This document shows positions 1 to 7,178 of a DNA stretch of 17,516 nt, piece after piece. Source of the stretch: an uncultured Ruminococcus sp. (GTDB taxonomy: Bacteria; Bacillota; Clostridia; Oscillospirales; CAG-272); assembly GCA_902803255.1 (NCBI GenBank), contig CADCPG010000030.1:1-17516 (forward strand), read 5' to 3'. The translations under genes and the position numbers were made by a program. The notes under the pieces are model-generated. The model was not told the DNA's origin and ran no database searches. It saw only the letters and a program-made list of their open reading frames with translations. Position 1 is the stretch's first letter. Each line of letters begins with the position of its first letter.

Positions 1-191
1 CTGAGCCCTGCAGGAGAGTGGAACTGCGGATCGGCTCTCTCGCCGCGGCAAACAAGTTCAACAAACCCTGGGCGATATCGAACGGGAAGCTCTATATATG
101 CCTGCAGGGTGGGACCGGAGATCTTGCCGCCGTCGATCTGAACAGCCCTGATGCTGACGTCACCGTCATCCCGGGCTTTTTCGGACAGTGA
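1..191 (+). CDS. C-terminal fragment of an unidentified protein
   Basis: An open frame enters from the left edge (first full codon at position 3) and stops with TGA at 189-191, giving 62 residues. The codons are typical of the window (C/G-ending, TCG serine, ATA isoleucine), and the other two forward frames contain stops, so this is likely the true frame. The tail includes WAISNGKLYICLQGGTGDL followed by AAVDLNSPDADVTVIPG. That pattern of short strands and Gly/Asp turns resembles one blade of a beta-propeller or another extracytoplasmic beta-rich protein, but this is only an impression. No catalytic motif is visible and no function can be assigned from this piece. The next gene has its own promoter, so the two are probably separate transcription units. 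Confidence 0.6.
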   Translation, partial: EPCRRVELRIGSLAAANKFNKPWAISNGKLYICLQGGTGDLAAVDLNSPDADVTVIPGFFGQ

Positions 192-202
192 CCTGCGATA
201 TT

Positions 203-220
203 CGGGATATCCCGGTTTTT
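203..220 (+). terminator. Weak possible intrinsic terminator
   Basis: CGGG-ATAT-CCCG forms a 4-bp GC stem with a 4-nt loop, directly followed by GTTTTTG. It lies 12 nt after the stop of the first, partial gene and just upstream of the promoter at 234-262, which is where a terminator would be expected. The stem is short, so efficiency is doubtful. Confidence 0.35.
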
Positions 221-233
221 GAGGGCTTTTGTC

Positions 234-262
234 TTGAAATCGGCGCAAGAAAATGTTATAAT
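234..262 (+). promoter_or_regulatory. Sigma-70/SigA-type promoter for the lipoprotein gene
   Basis: TTGAAA (234-239), a 17-nt spacer and TATAAT (257-262) make a near-consensus vegetative promoter. A TG at 254-255 adds an extended -10 (TGTTATAAT). Transcription would begin near 269, leaving a leader of about 115 nt before the lipoprotein start. Confidence 0.78.
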
Positions 263-302
263 AACATTTGCAAAACAGAGATTCCGGCAAAGACAGAATG
301 AT

Positions 303-357
303 CCCGCGGCGGATCAGCGCCGGCCGCGGGCCGACGGCGGTCCGGATCCGGCCGGAC
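303..357 (+). repeat. Two GC-rich hairpins in the lipoprotein 5' leader
   Basis: CCCGCGGC (303-310) pairs perfectly with GCCGCGGG (323-330) around a 12-nt loop. Next, GTCCGG (340-345) pairs with CCGGAC (352-357) around a 6-nt loop, and CCGGATCCGG (342-351) is itself a perfect palindrome that could compete with that second stem. Both hairpins lie between the predicted transcription start and the GAGG ribosome binding site at 374-377. They could affect translation or mRNA stability. No known riboswitch class was recognised. Confidence 0.5.
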
Positions 358-385
358 GGATGATTAAGAAAGCGAGGCAATGACC

Positions 386-2896
386 ATGAGACCACGTAAA
401 ATCGCTCTTTTCCCGCTGCTGACCTGCGTCATACTGGCGCTGTGCACGGTGTTCGCGTCGTGCGACCTGATCGAAAAGAAGCCCGTTTATCCGGCGGAGG
501 CCGGAGAGAGGGCTCTCGCTTTCGAAAAGGAGGTCGGGGGGACCTGGACGGCAGACGACGGATCGTTCGTCGATTTCGGAGTCTTTGACGGGACGCCGCG
601 CGCTTCTTTCGGCGTGTGGGATTCCGACGGTGAATTCCCGGCCGGAGAGATCATGGACGCCGAAAAGAAGTCTGAAGGCAGCTACGTCCTCACGCTGCGT
701 ATGATGGACTCGGACGACGACACAAAATACGACTGCTCGTTCGCCGACAGGCAGATGACTCTCACGACAGGCGGCATCAGCAAGGTGTACAGATTCGATC
801 CCTCGAGGCAGCGCGGAAATGCCGGATACCCGAAGGCGGTCGCTCCGGCAGATTTCGCGAACGAGTTCCTAGGCACCTGGACCTCGTCAGACGACAATTT
901 CGTAGATTTTGACGTCGAGGAGGCAGAAGGCGGAAAGAAGATCCCCTGCGTCATGTTCGCGACCTGGAACTCCGGCGGGGATTTCCCCGCGGGAGAGATC
1001 ACCGAAGTTTCGATGACATCGGCAGACAGGTACGAATTCACCGTTAAGATGGCGTCGGACGGCTCGAACGTGAAATACGCGCTCGTTCCCGACAATTCTG
1101 GCTCGCTCACGGTGTACTTTGCCGACGGAAGCTCCGAGAAATTCACCTACGACGGAACGAGGCAGTATCCTGTCGAATACACCGACATCACGAACGCCGA
1201 GGCGCTGAAGATCTTCGGCGACCTCAGGCTCGAATGCAAGGCCGGAAAAGACCTCCTGTTCATGGAGGAGCGCGAAGGCAGGCTCGTTATAGTCGCAGGC
1301 GGGAAGAGAACGCCCGCGTACAAGCGTGAAGCCATCGAAGTGAAGAAGATAGTGCGCGAGACGAACGCGAGGACCGACCGCTACACCGTCACGGCGAGCG
1401 ACGGCCAGCTCACTAAGGATCTGACCTTCGAATTCGTACAGGCCGGAGAGATCCTCGAGATCTCTGACGGCAACGAGACTGTCGATTACAGACTTCCGAC
1501 CGCCGACGAGCTGAAGGAGATGGCCCACGAGAGGGCGCTGGCCTTCGTGAACAGATTCAAGGGAACATGGACGGCTGACGACGGCCGGTTCATCGATATC
1601 GAGGCAGAGGAACTCGTGCCCACCTGTCTCATGGGGATCTGGAGCGGCGAATTCGCCAATCTTCAGAGCGAGATCGTCGATGCCGTCGAGAACGAGGCCG
1701 ACGTATATACGCTGTACCTCAAGGGCGGCGATCCCGACAAACCGATCGAGTACACGGTAAAGTCCGAGGGCGGAAGCCTCAGAGTGACTTATCCCTCGGA
1801 GACCGTCGTATACACATATTACGGGACAAAACAGTTTCCGCAGGAGTTCACCCCCGTCAGCAACGCGAGGGCGCTCGCCGTATTCGGCGGCCCGTATACC
1901 GGATACCGGGACGAGAACAAAGTCCTTTATATGACCGAATCGGAGGGGAACCTCTTCCTCGTGACCGGTAACTGGTCAGATCCCGAACAGCAGCGCGATC
2001 ACGATCAGGTCTTCTCGCTCGTCAGCGACGACAGCTCGCGCGTCGGACGTTATCTCGCCGACGTCAGGGTGTTCACAGAGGACGGTTACGCGATGCGCAA
2101 GTACGTGTTCGAGTTCGCACAGGCGGGATACGTGCTCGAAGTCGACTTCGGCGACGGACATCCGGAGGCATACAGGGAATACACCCCCGCCGTGGTAGCC
2201 GGACAGGCGGCCGAGAGGGCGCTGGCGTTTGCGAACGCCCACAGCGGACAGTGGACCGCCCCCGACACCGAATTCATACATGTCGGAGTCACCGACGGCA
2301 TCCCCGGAGCCATGATAGCGATCATGAACGCCGGAGGCCCCTTCCCGGCGGCGACCATCACCGACGCGAAAAAGACCGGCGGGAGCGACGGCACCGAGAT
2401 CTGGGATGTCGAGATAACCGAGGCAACCGGGCGGAGGACGACCTGGAAATGCGTCTTCCGCACCTATTCGGACGGGCTGAAGACGCTCACCACCGCTGTG
2501 GCCGACGGCACCGACCGCACATATGTCTACTATCCCGACATCCAGTATCCGTCCGAGGTAAACTACACGTCGACCGATACGCTGATCCTCGACCTCGGGA
2601 GAGAGACATACTGGTTCGACTACGCTCACAACACCTACCTCACCCCGGGCTCCGACGGCAGGGGAACGATGTGCCTGAGACTCGGCTCCGCCGGAGGGAC
2701 CGCGGAACGGCTCGCGTATCCCGCGTTCGTCGTGAAGACCGACGCCGGGCCCTACTCGATATACACCGTCATCTGCACGATCGACGGCAGCGGACATATC
2801 ATCTACATCCGCAGGACGGTAGGCGGCAACACGCTCATGCTCTTCGAGGACGATCCCGGGGCGGGATTCTCCACCTACACGCTCGGAAGAGGATAA
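386..2896 (+). CDS. Large repeat-containing lipoprotein of unknown function
   Basis: This is a probable surface lipoprotein of 836 residues. ATG at 386 is preferred over ATG at 380 because the GAGG at 374-377 is 8 nt from the former and only 2 nt from the latter. Numbering from 380, a basic N-terminus (RPRK) and hydrophobic core end in a lipobox VFASC, with lipidated Cys28. The rest appears to be seven units of about 110-119 residues, beginning near residues 42, 155, 272, 382, 495, 611 and 730. Units 1, 2, 4 and 6 share ERALAF, then GTWTADDGxFVDF, a GxFPAGEI-like segment and a closing Y-x-G-x-[KR]-Q-[YF]-P. Units 3, 5 and perhaps 7 are a divergent form (NARALAVFGG, then FEFAQAGxxLE). All look beta-strand-rich. 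No enzyme motif, sortase signal or cell-wall-binding repeat is seen, and I do not recognise the domain. It is monocistronic, with promoters on both sides. Confidence 0.9.
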   Translation: MRPRKIALFPLLTCVILALCTVFASCDLIEKKPVYPAEAGERALAFEKEVGGTWTADDGSFVDFGVFDGTPRASFGVWDSDGEFPAGEIMDAEKKSEGSYVLTLRMMDSDDDTKYDCSFADRQMTLTTGGISKVYRFDPSRQRGNAGYPKAVAPADFANEFLGTWTSSDDNFVDFDVEEAEGGKKIPCVMFATWNSGGDFPAGEITEVSMTSADRYEFTVKMASDGSNVKYALVPDNSGSLTVYFADGSSEKFTYDGTRQYPVEYTDITNAEALKIFGDLRLECKAGKDLLFMEEREGRLVIVAGGKRTPAYKREAIEVKKIVRETNARTDRYTVTASDGQLTKDLTFEFVQAGEILEISDGNETVDYRLPTADELKEMAHERALAFVNRFKGTWTADDGRFIDIEAEELVPTCLMGIWSGEFANLQSEIVDAVENEADVYTLYLKGGDPDKPIEYTVKSEGGSLRVTYPSETVVYTYYGTKQFPQEFTPVSNARALAVFGGPYTGYRDENKVLYMTESEGNLFLVTGNWSDPEQQRDHDQVFSLVSDDSSRVGRYLADVRVFTEDGYAMRKYVFEFAQAGYVLEVDFGDGHPEAYREYTPAVVAGQAAERALAFANAHSGQWTAPDTEFIHVGVTDGIPGAMIAIMNAGGPFPAATITDAKKTGGSDGTEIWDVEITEATGRRTTWKCVFRTYSDGLKTLTTAVADGTDRTYVYYPDIQYPSEVNYTSTDTLILDLGRETYWFDYAHNTYLTPGSDGRGTMCLRLGSAGGTAERLAYPAFVVKTDAGPYSIYTVICTIDGSGHIIYIRRTVGGNTLMLFEDDPGAGFSTYTLGRG

Positions 2897-2994
2897 AGAC
2901 CGGCCCTGACGCCTGTACCGGAGGAAAAAAACACCGATTTTCCGGACAAAAATCCGAAAGATGCGCTTTTGTCCATGAATCGTTAACATTCTTT

Positions 2995-3003
2995 TGATAT
3001 AAT
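2995..3003 (+). promoter_or_regulatory. Extended -10 promoter for the zinc-ribbon gene
   Basis: TGATATAAT is a perfect extended -10 element in a local AT-rich patch (TTAACATTCTTTTGATATAAT). No good -35 hexamer lies at the usual spacing: ATGAAT is found at 17 nt, and TTGTCC at 2969-2974 is too far away. Transcription would start near 3010. This matters for choosing the downstream start codon. Confidence 0.6.
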
Positions 3004-3065
3004 ATTCAGGTGTTCCGGAAATGACCGGGCACATCCAAAAACCGGAAAAGGCAGGGAATGCGCAA

Positions 3066-3533
3066 ATGGCATTCAAAAGAGCTCTCTGGACAAGCGGATA
3101 TGAATACAGGGCGAGGTGCCCCTACTGCGGGAACGGTATATCCTACACCGACCGCCAGCTCGACTTCAGACCCTGGTATCCCAACGGATTCGTATACTGC
3201 GGCGTCTGCAGAAAGCCGCTCCGCCACAGCGAGATCTTCGCGGTCGACGAAAGCGGGACTCCTGTATACTCTACGGTCGCGGAAGCCGAGGCGGCACTGA
3301 CCTCGGGGTACTATAAGTCGCTCGGATACAATGCCGGACAGCAGGGACAGGGGGGGACTGCGGCCTCACCCTCGCCCGAACGAGCGGCCGGAGGCAGCGA
3401 AGGAGAAGGGGGCAGTGCGGCCTCCGGAGGATTCGCCTTCTGCCCCGACTGCGGAAATAAATACAAGGTCGGCGAGGCCTCTTTCTGCGCGCGCTGCGGA
3501 AGAAGACTCGCGGACGGTACAAAAATGCAATAG
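3066..3533 (+). CDS. Small protein with two zinc ribbons
   Basis: A 155-residue cytoplasmic protein with no signal peptide. The N-terminal part has CPYCG and, about 25 residues later, CGVC, forming one four-cysteine zinc ribbon. A flexible linker rich in Gly, Ser, Ala and Glu follows. A second ribbon closes the protein: CPDCG, then CARCG, as in the zinc-ribbon family found in many uncharacterised bacterial proteins. Function is unknown; such ribbons typically mediate protein or nucleic-acid contacts. An in-frame ATG at 3021 would add 15 residues. I chose 3066 because the predicted transcript starts near 3010, which would leave the upstream ATG almost no leader, and because an AGGG at 3053-3056 sits 9 nt before 3066. 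It has its own promoter and ends in a strong hairpin, so it is probably transcribed alone. Confidence 0.8.
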   Translation: MAFKRALWTSGYEYRARCPYCGNGISYTDRQLDFRPWYPNGFVYCGVCRKPLRHSEIFAVDESGTPVYSTVAEAEAALTSGYYKSLGYNAGQQGQGGTAASPSPERAAGGSEGEGGSAASGGFAFCPDCGNKYKVGEASFCARCGRRLADGTKMQ

Positions 3534-3544
3534 AATGACTCTCT

Positions 3545-3567
3545 GTCCCGCGGCAAAGCCGCGGGAC
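3545..3567 (+). repeat. Perfect 10-bp hairpin between genes
   Basis: GTCCCGCGGC (3545-3554), loop AAA, then GCCGCGGGAC (3558-3567) is a perfect inverted repeat 11 nt after the zinc-ribbon stop codon. The stem is very stable, but what follows (GGATTCGTTTCG) is not a proper U-tract. It may be an atypical terminator or an mRNA 3' stabiliser. Its CCCGCGGC/GCCGCGGG core is the same as in the hairpin at 303-330. Confidence 0.6.
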
Positions 3568-3602
3568 GGATTCGTTTCGCCAGAGGAAGGAGACCGGCCG
3601 TC

Positions 3603-4829
3603 ATGGACAAAAAGGAAAGAATAGAGAGATTCGAACATCTGCGCCTCGGACTCTTCATGCACTTCGGACTTTATTCCGCTGCCGGAGAGGGCGAGTGGGC
3701 GTGGCACAACCTGCCCGGGGTCCGGAAGATCTACGGCAGCCTGAAGGAGCATTTCGACCCCGAAAAGCTCGATTTCACCGATATACTCTCGAAGGCACGC
3801 GAGGCCGGCATGCGCTACGCCGTACTTACGGCCAGGCATCACGACGGCTTCTCGCTCTACGACACCCGCGGCCTTTCCGACTACGACGTCATGCACACGC
3901 CGTACGGACGTGACATAGTGCGTCTCTTTGCCGACGCCTGCCGCGAATGCGGTATGATGCCGTTCTTCTACCATACCATGCACGACTGGCAGCACCCGCT
4001 CATGCAGTCTGACTTCGATGCCTATCTCGACTACCACAGGAAGTCGGTAGAGCTGCTGTGCACACGCTACGGCGAGGTCGGCGGCTTCTGGTTCGACGGC
4101 TGCTGGTCGTCGAAGACGGCCGACTGGAAGCTCGACGAACTTTACTCGATGATAAGAAGATACCAGCCCGACGCGATGATCATCAACAACACCGGGCTCG
4201 AGGCCCGCGGAGTCGTGAGCCATCCCGACATCGACGCCGTCACATACGAGCAGGGACATACCGAAGAGCGCGCGGCCTCCGCGGGGGAGAAGCTCCCCGC
4301 CGCCGAGGCCTGCGTCACTCTCGCCCACCACTGGGGCTACGCGAAGCGGGACATCGACTTCCGCTCCCCCCGGAGCATCATCTCGGAGCTCGCCTCCTGC
4401 AGAGGGAAGGGGATAAACTACCTCCTCAACGTCGGACCGCGCGGCGACGGGAGCCTCCGGCCGTTTGACGCCGGCATGCTCGAGGCACTGTCGGTCTGGA
4501 CCGACCAGGTCCGCGACATCTTCTATGACGCGGAGCGCTCGGATATCGACGCCGGCGGACGCAACTTCGCGCTTGAGTACGGCGGGAGGACATATCTGTT
4601 CGTTTTCGGCTTTTGCGGCCCCGAATCTGAGCACAGCGCGTCGCTCACAGGCTCGGGGAGGATATCGCTCCGCGGCGTGGGGAGGTCCGTCAAGAGCGTC
4701 AGATGGCGCGACAACGGACGCGAGCTCCATTTTTCACAGGACGGAGACTGCTTGACCGTCGACGCTTCCGGCTTCGAATACGGACGCAACCTCATAGTGA
4801 GGGTCGCCGAGATCACATACGCCGTGTGA
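3603..4829 (+). CDS. GH29 alpha-L-fucosidase, cytoplasmic
   Basis: Predicted to hydrolyse alpha-L-fucosides (glycoside hydrolase family 29). The 408 residues begin without a signal peptide, so the enzyme should act on imported fucosylated oligosaccharides. Family features are visible in order: RLGLFMHFGLYS (residues 14-25), AREAGMRYAVLTARHHDGF (65-83), YHTMHDWQHP (123-132), the nucleophile segment GGFWFDG (160-166) with candidate nucleophile Asp165, and GINYLLNVGPRGDG (270-283). A short beta-rich C-terminal part follows, as in many members. The acid/base residue is not conserved in GH29 and cannot be named here. The start is supported by a strong AGGAAGGAG ribosome binding site at 3583-3592. 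No sugar transporter or fucose catabolic gene adjoins it and no promoter was seen in the 69-nt gap upstream, so read-through past the 3545-3567 hairpin is possible. Exact substrate specificity is unknown. Confidence 0.88.
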   Translation: MDKKERIERFEHLRLGLFMHFGLYSAAGEGEWAWHNLPGVRKIYGSLKEHFDPEKLDFTDILSKAREAGMRYAVLTARHHDGFSLYDTRGLSDYDVMHTPYGRDIVRLFADACRECGMMPFFYHTMHDWQHPLMQSDFDAYLDYHRKSVELLCTRYGEVGGFWFDGCWSSKTADWKLDELYSMIRRYQPDAMIINNTGLEARGVVSHPDIDAVTYEQGHTEERAASAGEKLPAAEACVTLAHHWGYAKRDIDFRSPRSIISELASCRGKGINYLLNVGPRGDGSLRPFDAGMLEALSVWTDQVRDIFYDAERSDIDAGGRNFALEYGGRTYLFVFGFCGPESEHSASLTGSGRISLRGVGRSVKSVRWRDNGRELHFSQDGDCLTVDASGFEYGRNLIVRVAEITYAV

Positions 4830-4865
4830 GACGGGCCGGCTTTTCCTCTTCCGCGCCGAATTAAC

Positions 4866-4894
4866 TTGCATTAATGACGGTTGTATGATAAAAT
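4866..4894 (+). promoter_or_regulatory. Promoter for the mgtC-like gene run
   Basis: TTGCAT (4866-4871), a 17-nt spacer and TAAAAT (4889-4894), with the extended -10 TG at 4886-4887 (TGATAAAAT). It lies in the 131-nt gap after the fucosidase and about 65 nt before the next start codon. It is the last convincing promoter I can see before the window end, so it may also feed the purine genes. Confidence 0.68.
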
Positions 4895-4960
4895 ATATCT
4901 GTTATTCTTTCTGCGGCAGATAAGTGCTCGAACTGCCGGCCTGCACATCAAGGAGAACGC

Positions 4961-5668
4961 ATGGGACTTTTGAAAATACTCGACCCGATCCGCGGATCGG
5001 ACATCCTGTCAGTCGGCATAAAGCTCGTCCTTGCCATGCTGACAGGAGGCTTCATCGGCCTCGAGAGACGCCGCAAGCGCCGTCCCGCCGGCTTCCGCAC
5101 GCATATCCTCGTCTGTATGGGGGCGGCGCTGGCCGTCGCGGTGAACTTTTACCTGGCCGACCTTTACGAAGGCTATTCAAAGCTCGACGCCGCGAGGCTC
5201 GGCGCGCAGGTCATAAACGGCATAGGCTTCCTCGGCGCCGGTTCGATCATCATCACCGGCAGACAGCAGGTCAAGGGGCTGACTACCGCGGCGGGACTCT
5301 GGGCGTCGGCCTGCATGGGGCTCTCGATCGGCGCCGGATACTACGAGTGCGCGCTGCTCGCATGTGTCTTCATATACCTTACGATCACCGTCTTCAACAA
5401 CCTCGAGAAGGTGCTCACCTCGCGCTCGCGCAATATGAACATAGCCGTCATCACGACCGACACCGAGGTGCTGCGCAAGGTCAAGGACAAGCTCGCCGGG
5501 ATCGGATGCGACATCTACGACATTGAGATCACCAATATCAAGAACCTCGCAAACGAAACGCCGAACGCCGTCATCGAGATGCACCTCTCGGAGAGGCGGC
5601 AGCACAGCGGCATCATAGCCGAAGTGGCCGTCATCGACGGCGTCATCTCGGTCGAGGAACCCGAATAA
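4961..5668 (+). CDS. MgtC/SapB family membrane protein, first copy
   Basis: A 235-residue inner-membrane protein of the MgtC/SapB family. Members are linked in other bacteria to magnesium limitation, acid tolerance and, in Salmonella, F-ATPase inhibition; the molecular role here is unknown. The N-terminal half (residues about 15-148) holds four or five hydrophobic segments carrying the family signature: GGFIGLERRRKRRPAGFRTH (29-48), RLGAQVINGIGFLGAGSII (79-97) and VKGLTTAAGLWASACMG (104-120). Residues about 158-235 form a soluble ACT-like C-terminal domain ending in ISVEE. The ribosome binding site is AAGGAG just before the start. It is the first gene after the promoter at 4866-4894, and its paralogue follows 15 nt downstream with an AAGGAGG overlapping this stop codon region. 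Confidence 0.9.
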   Translation: MGLLKILDPIRGSDILSVGIKLVLAMLTGGFIGLERRRKRRPAGFRTHILVCMGAALAVAVNFYLADLYEGYSKLDAARLGAQVINGIGFLGAGSIIITGRQQVKGLTTAAGLWASACMGLSIGAGYYECALLACVFIYLTITVFNNLEKVLTSRSRNMNIAVITTDTEVLRKVKDKLAGIGCDIYDIEITNIKNLANETPNAVIEMHLSERRQHSGIIAEVAVIDGVISVEEPE

Positions 5669-5683
5669 GGAGGCCGCCGCATC

Positions 5684-6382
5684 ATGACATATTCCGAATT
5701 CATGGAGATACTGCGCGGCGTTGGCCTCCCCGGGATCATCTCGAGGCTCGTGTGCGCCGTGCTCTGCGGAGGTCTCATCGGTATCGAACGCGAGACCAAG
5801 CGCCGCTCCGCCGGCTTCAGGACCCACACGCTGATCTGCATCGGGGCTTCGCTCACGACCCTGATCAGCAAGTATATGGTCGAATATATGGAACTGCCGA
5901 CCGATCCCGCCAGGCTCGGCGCGCAGGTGATCGCAGGCATGTCCTTCATAGGAGCCGGGGCGATCATAGTCACGTCGCGCCGCCAGGTCAAGGGCTTAAC
6001 GACGGCGGCCGGACTCTGGACCGCCGCCATCATAGGGCTTGCCATCGGCGTTGGCTACTACGAGGTGGCGCTGATCGCCGTCGCGCTCGTGCTCATTGCC
6101 GAGATCTTCCTCTCGAAACTCGAGTACGCCATCATCTCGAACGCGAGGCTGATGAACGTGCATATCGAATTCCGCGAGGCGGCAGAGATAAACACAATCG
6201 TCGGCGTCCTCATCTCGAAGAACATCGAGGTGACCGACATCGAATACACGAGGGCGGCCTCGGCCAACGGGGCGGTGCCCAACGCGATACTGTCGCTGAG
6301 ATTCAGGAAGAAGACGGCTCACGAGAACGTTCTTCAGATCCTGAACGAGCTTCCCGAGATAATCTCGGTCGAGGAACTCTGA
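5684..6382 (+). CDS. MgtC/SapB family membrane protein, second copy
   Basis: A 232-residue paralogue of the preceding gene with the same layout: membrane domain at residues about 16-143 with GGLIGIERETKRRSAGFRTH (29-48), RLGAQVIAGMSFIGAGAII (77-95) and VKGLTTAAGLWTAAIIG (102-118), then an ACT-like domain ending in IISVEEL. The membrane signature is closely conserved between copies while the C-terminal domains have diverged, which suggests a fairly old tandem duplication. The two may form a hetero-oligomer or sense different signals through their soluble domains; this is inference. The start is set by AAGGAGG at 5666-5672. The stop is followed after 15 nt by the phosphoesterase gene, so the two are surely co-transcribed. 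Confidence 0.9.
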   Translation: MTYSEFMEILRGVGLPGIISRLVCAVLCGGLIGIERETKRRSAGFRTHTLICIGASLTTLISKYMVEYMELPTDPARLGAQVIAGMSFIGAGAIIVTSRRQVKGLTTAAGLWTAAIIGLAIGVGYYEVALIAVALVLIAEIFLSKLEYAIISNARLMNVHIEFREAAEINTIVGVLISKNIEVTDIEYTRAASANGAVPNAILSLRFRKKTAHENVLQILNELPEIISVEEL

Positions 6383-6397
6383 TCCGGAGGCGGCCGG

Positions 6398-7144
6398 ATG
6401 AAGATCACCCTGTTCTCCGATCTCCACTGCGGCGAATCGGAACTCACCTGCGGCGACCGCACTCCGGCGCTGTCGCTTGATAAGCTGCGCGGGATACTTT
6501 CGTCCTGCGTGCGCGACGGGACAGACCTTGTCATCTGTCTCGGCGACTTCACCGACGGAAAATCTGCCGGGGAGGCGGAAAAATACCTCTCGCTCGCCGC
6601 GGAGGAAGTGAAAAGATCGGGTATCGAATTCCTCTGCCTGCCCGGCAACCACGACCTTTACTGCATGTCCGACGCCGAATTCTTCCGGATCTCGGGCTTT
6701 TCGCGTCCGCCATTCTCGAGAAAGGCCGGCGGAGGGTTGCTCATATTCCTCGACGCATGCTATTCCTCGCCCGTCGGGGACGCGCCGCCCGCGAGATACT
6801 TCTCGGGCGGACAGACGGCCGACTGGCGCGACAGCTGGCTCCCGCGGGAGAGCATCGACGCCCTGGGCGCCGAGCTGTCGAAGAGGACCCCGGGGTCGCA
6901 CGACGCCGTCGTGCTCACGCATCAGGCCGTCGATCCGGGGATCGAACCGAGGCATATCATAAGAAACGCCCCGCAGATCAGGGAGGTCCTGGAACGTTAC
7001 GCCGACAGGGTGAGGTGCGTCGTGAGCGGGCACTATCACAAAGGCGGAAGGGGCAGCACCGGCGGCGTCGGCTACATCACGCTTCCCGCCGTCTGCACCG
7101 GCACCGCGGTACAGCCCGGGGCCGTGCTCCGGATCTGCATCTGA
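6398..7144 (+). CDS. Calcineurin-like metallophosphoesterase
   Basis: A 248-residue cytoplasmic enzyme of the binuclear metallophosphoesterase superfamily. All five motifs are visible: DLH (Asp8, His10), GDFTDG (Asp50), GNHD (Asn84-His85-Asp86), LTHQ (His175) and SGHYH (His212, His214). These give the full set of metal ligands, so it should be active on a phosphomonoester or phosphodiester; the substrate cannot be told from the sequence. No signal peptide is present. The GGAGG at 6386-6390 sets the start. It lies 15 nt after the second mgtC-like gene and 34 nt before the amidohydrolase gene, within one apparent operon. Cyclic-nucleotide or nucleotide-sugar phosphoesterase activity are both possible. 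Confidence 0.85.
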   Translation: MKITLFSDLHCGESELTCGDRTPALSLDKLRGILSSCVRDGTDLVICLGDFTDGKSAGEAEKYLSLAAEEVKRSGIEFLCLPGNHDLYCMSDAEFFRISGFSRPPFSRKAGGGLLIFLDACYSSPVGDAPPARYFSGGQTADWRDSWLPRESIDALGAELSKRTPGSHDAVVLTHQAVDPGIEPRHIIRNAPQIREVLERYADRVRCVVSGHYHKGGRGSTGGVGYITLPAVCTGTAVQPGAVLRICI

Positions 7145-7178
7145 AACTTGAACGACTTCGAAAAGAGGTAGAAATGCG

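Noticed and set aside
2923..2943. GGAAAA/TTTTCC inverted repeat after the lipoprotein stop codon as a terminator
   Set aside because: The stem is mostly A-T, the loop is long and no T-run follows the stem.
2251..2997. Plus-strand frame of 248 codons overlapping the end of the lipoprotein gene
   Set aside because: It is rich in Arg and His, typical of a shifted frame through GC-rich coding DNA, while the lipoprotein repeats continue in the other frame.
3366..4730. Minus-strand open frame of 454 codons opposite the fucosidase
   Set aside because: It is the antisense shadow of a gene with clear GH29 motifs; no ribosome binding site or domain supports it.
4822..4850. Possible terminator after the fucosidase (GCCG...CGGC followed by TTTTCCTCTT)
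   Set aside because: The stem is only about 4 bp with a long loop and the T-run is interrupted, so it is not convincing.
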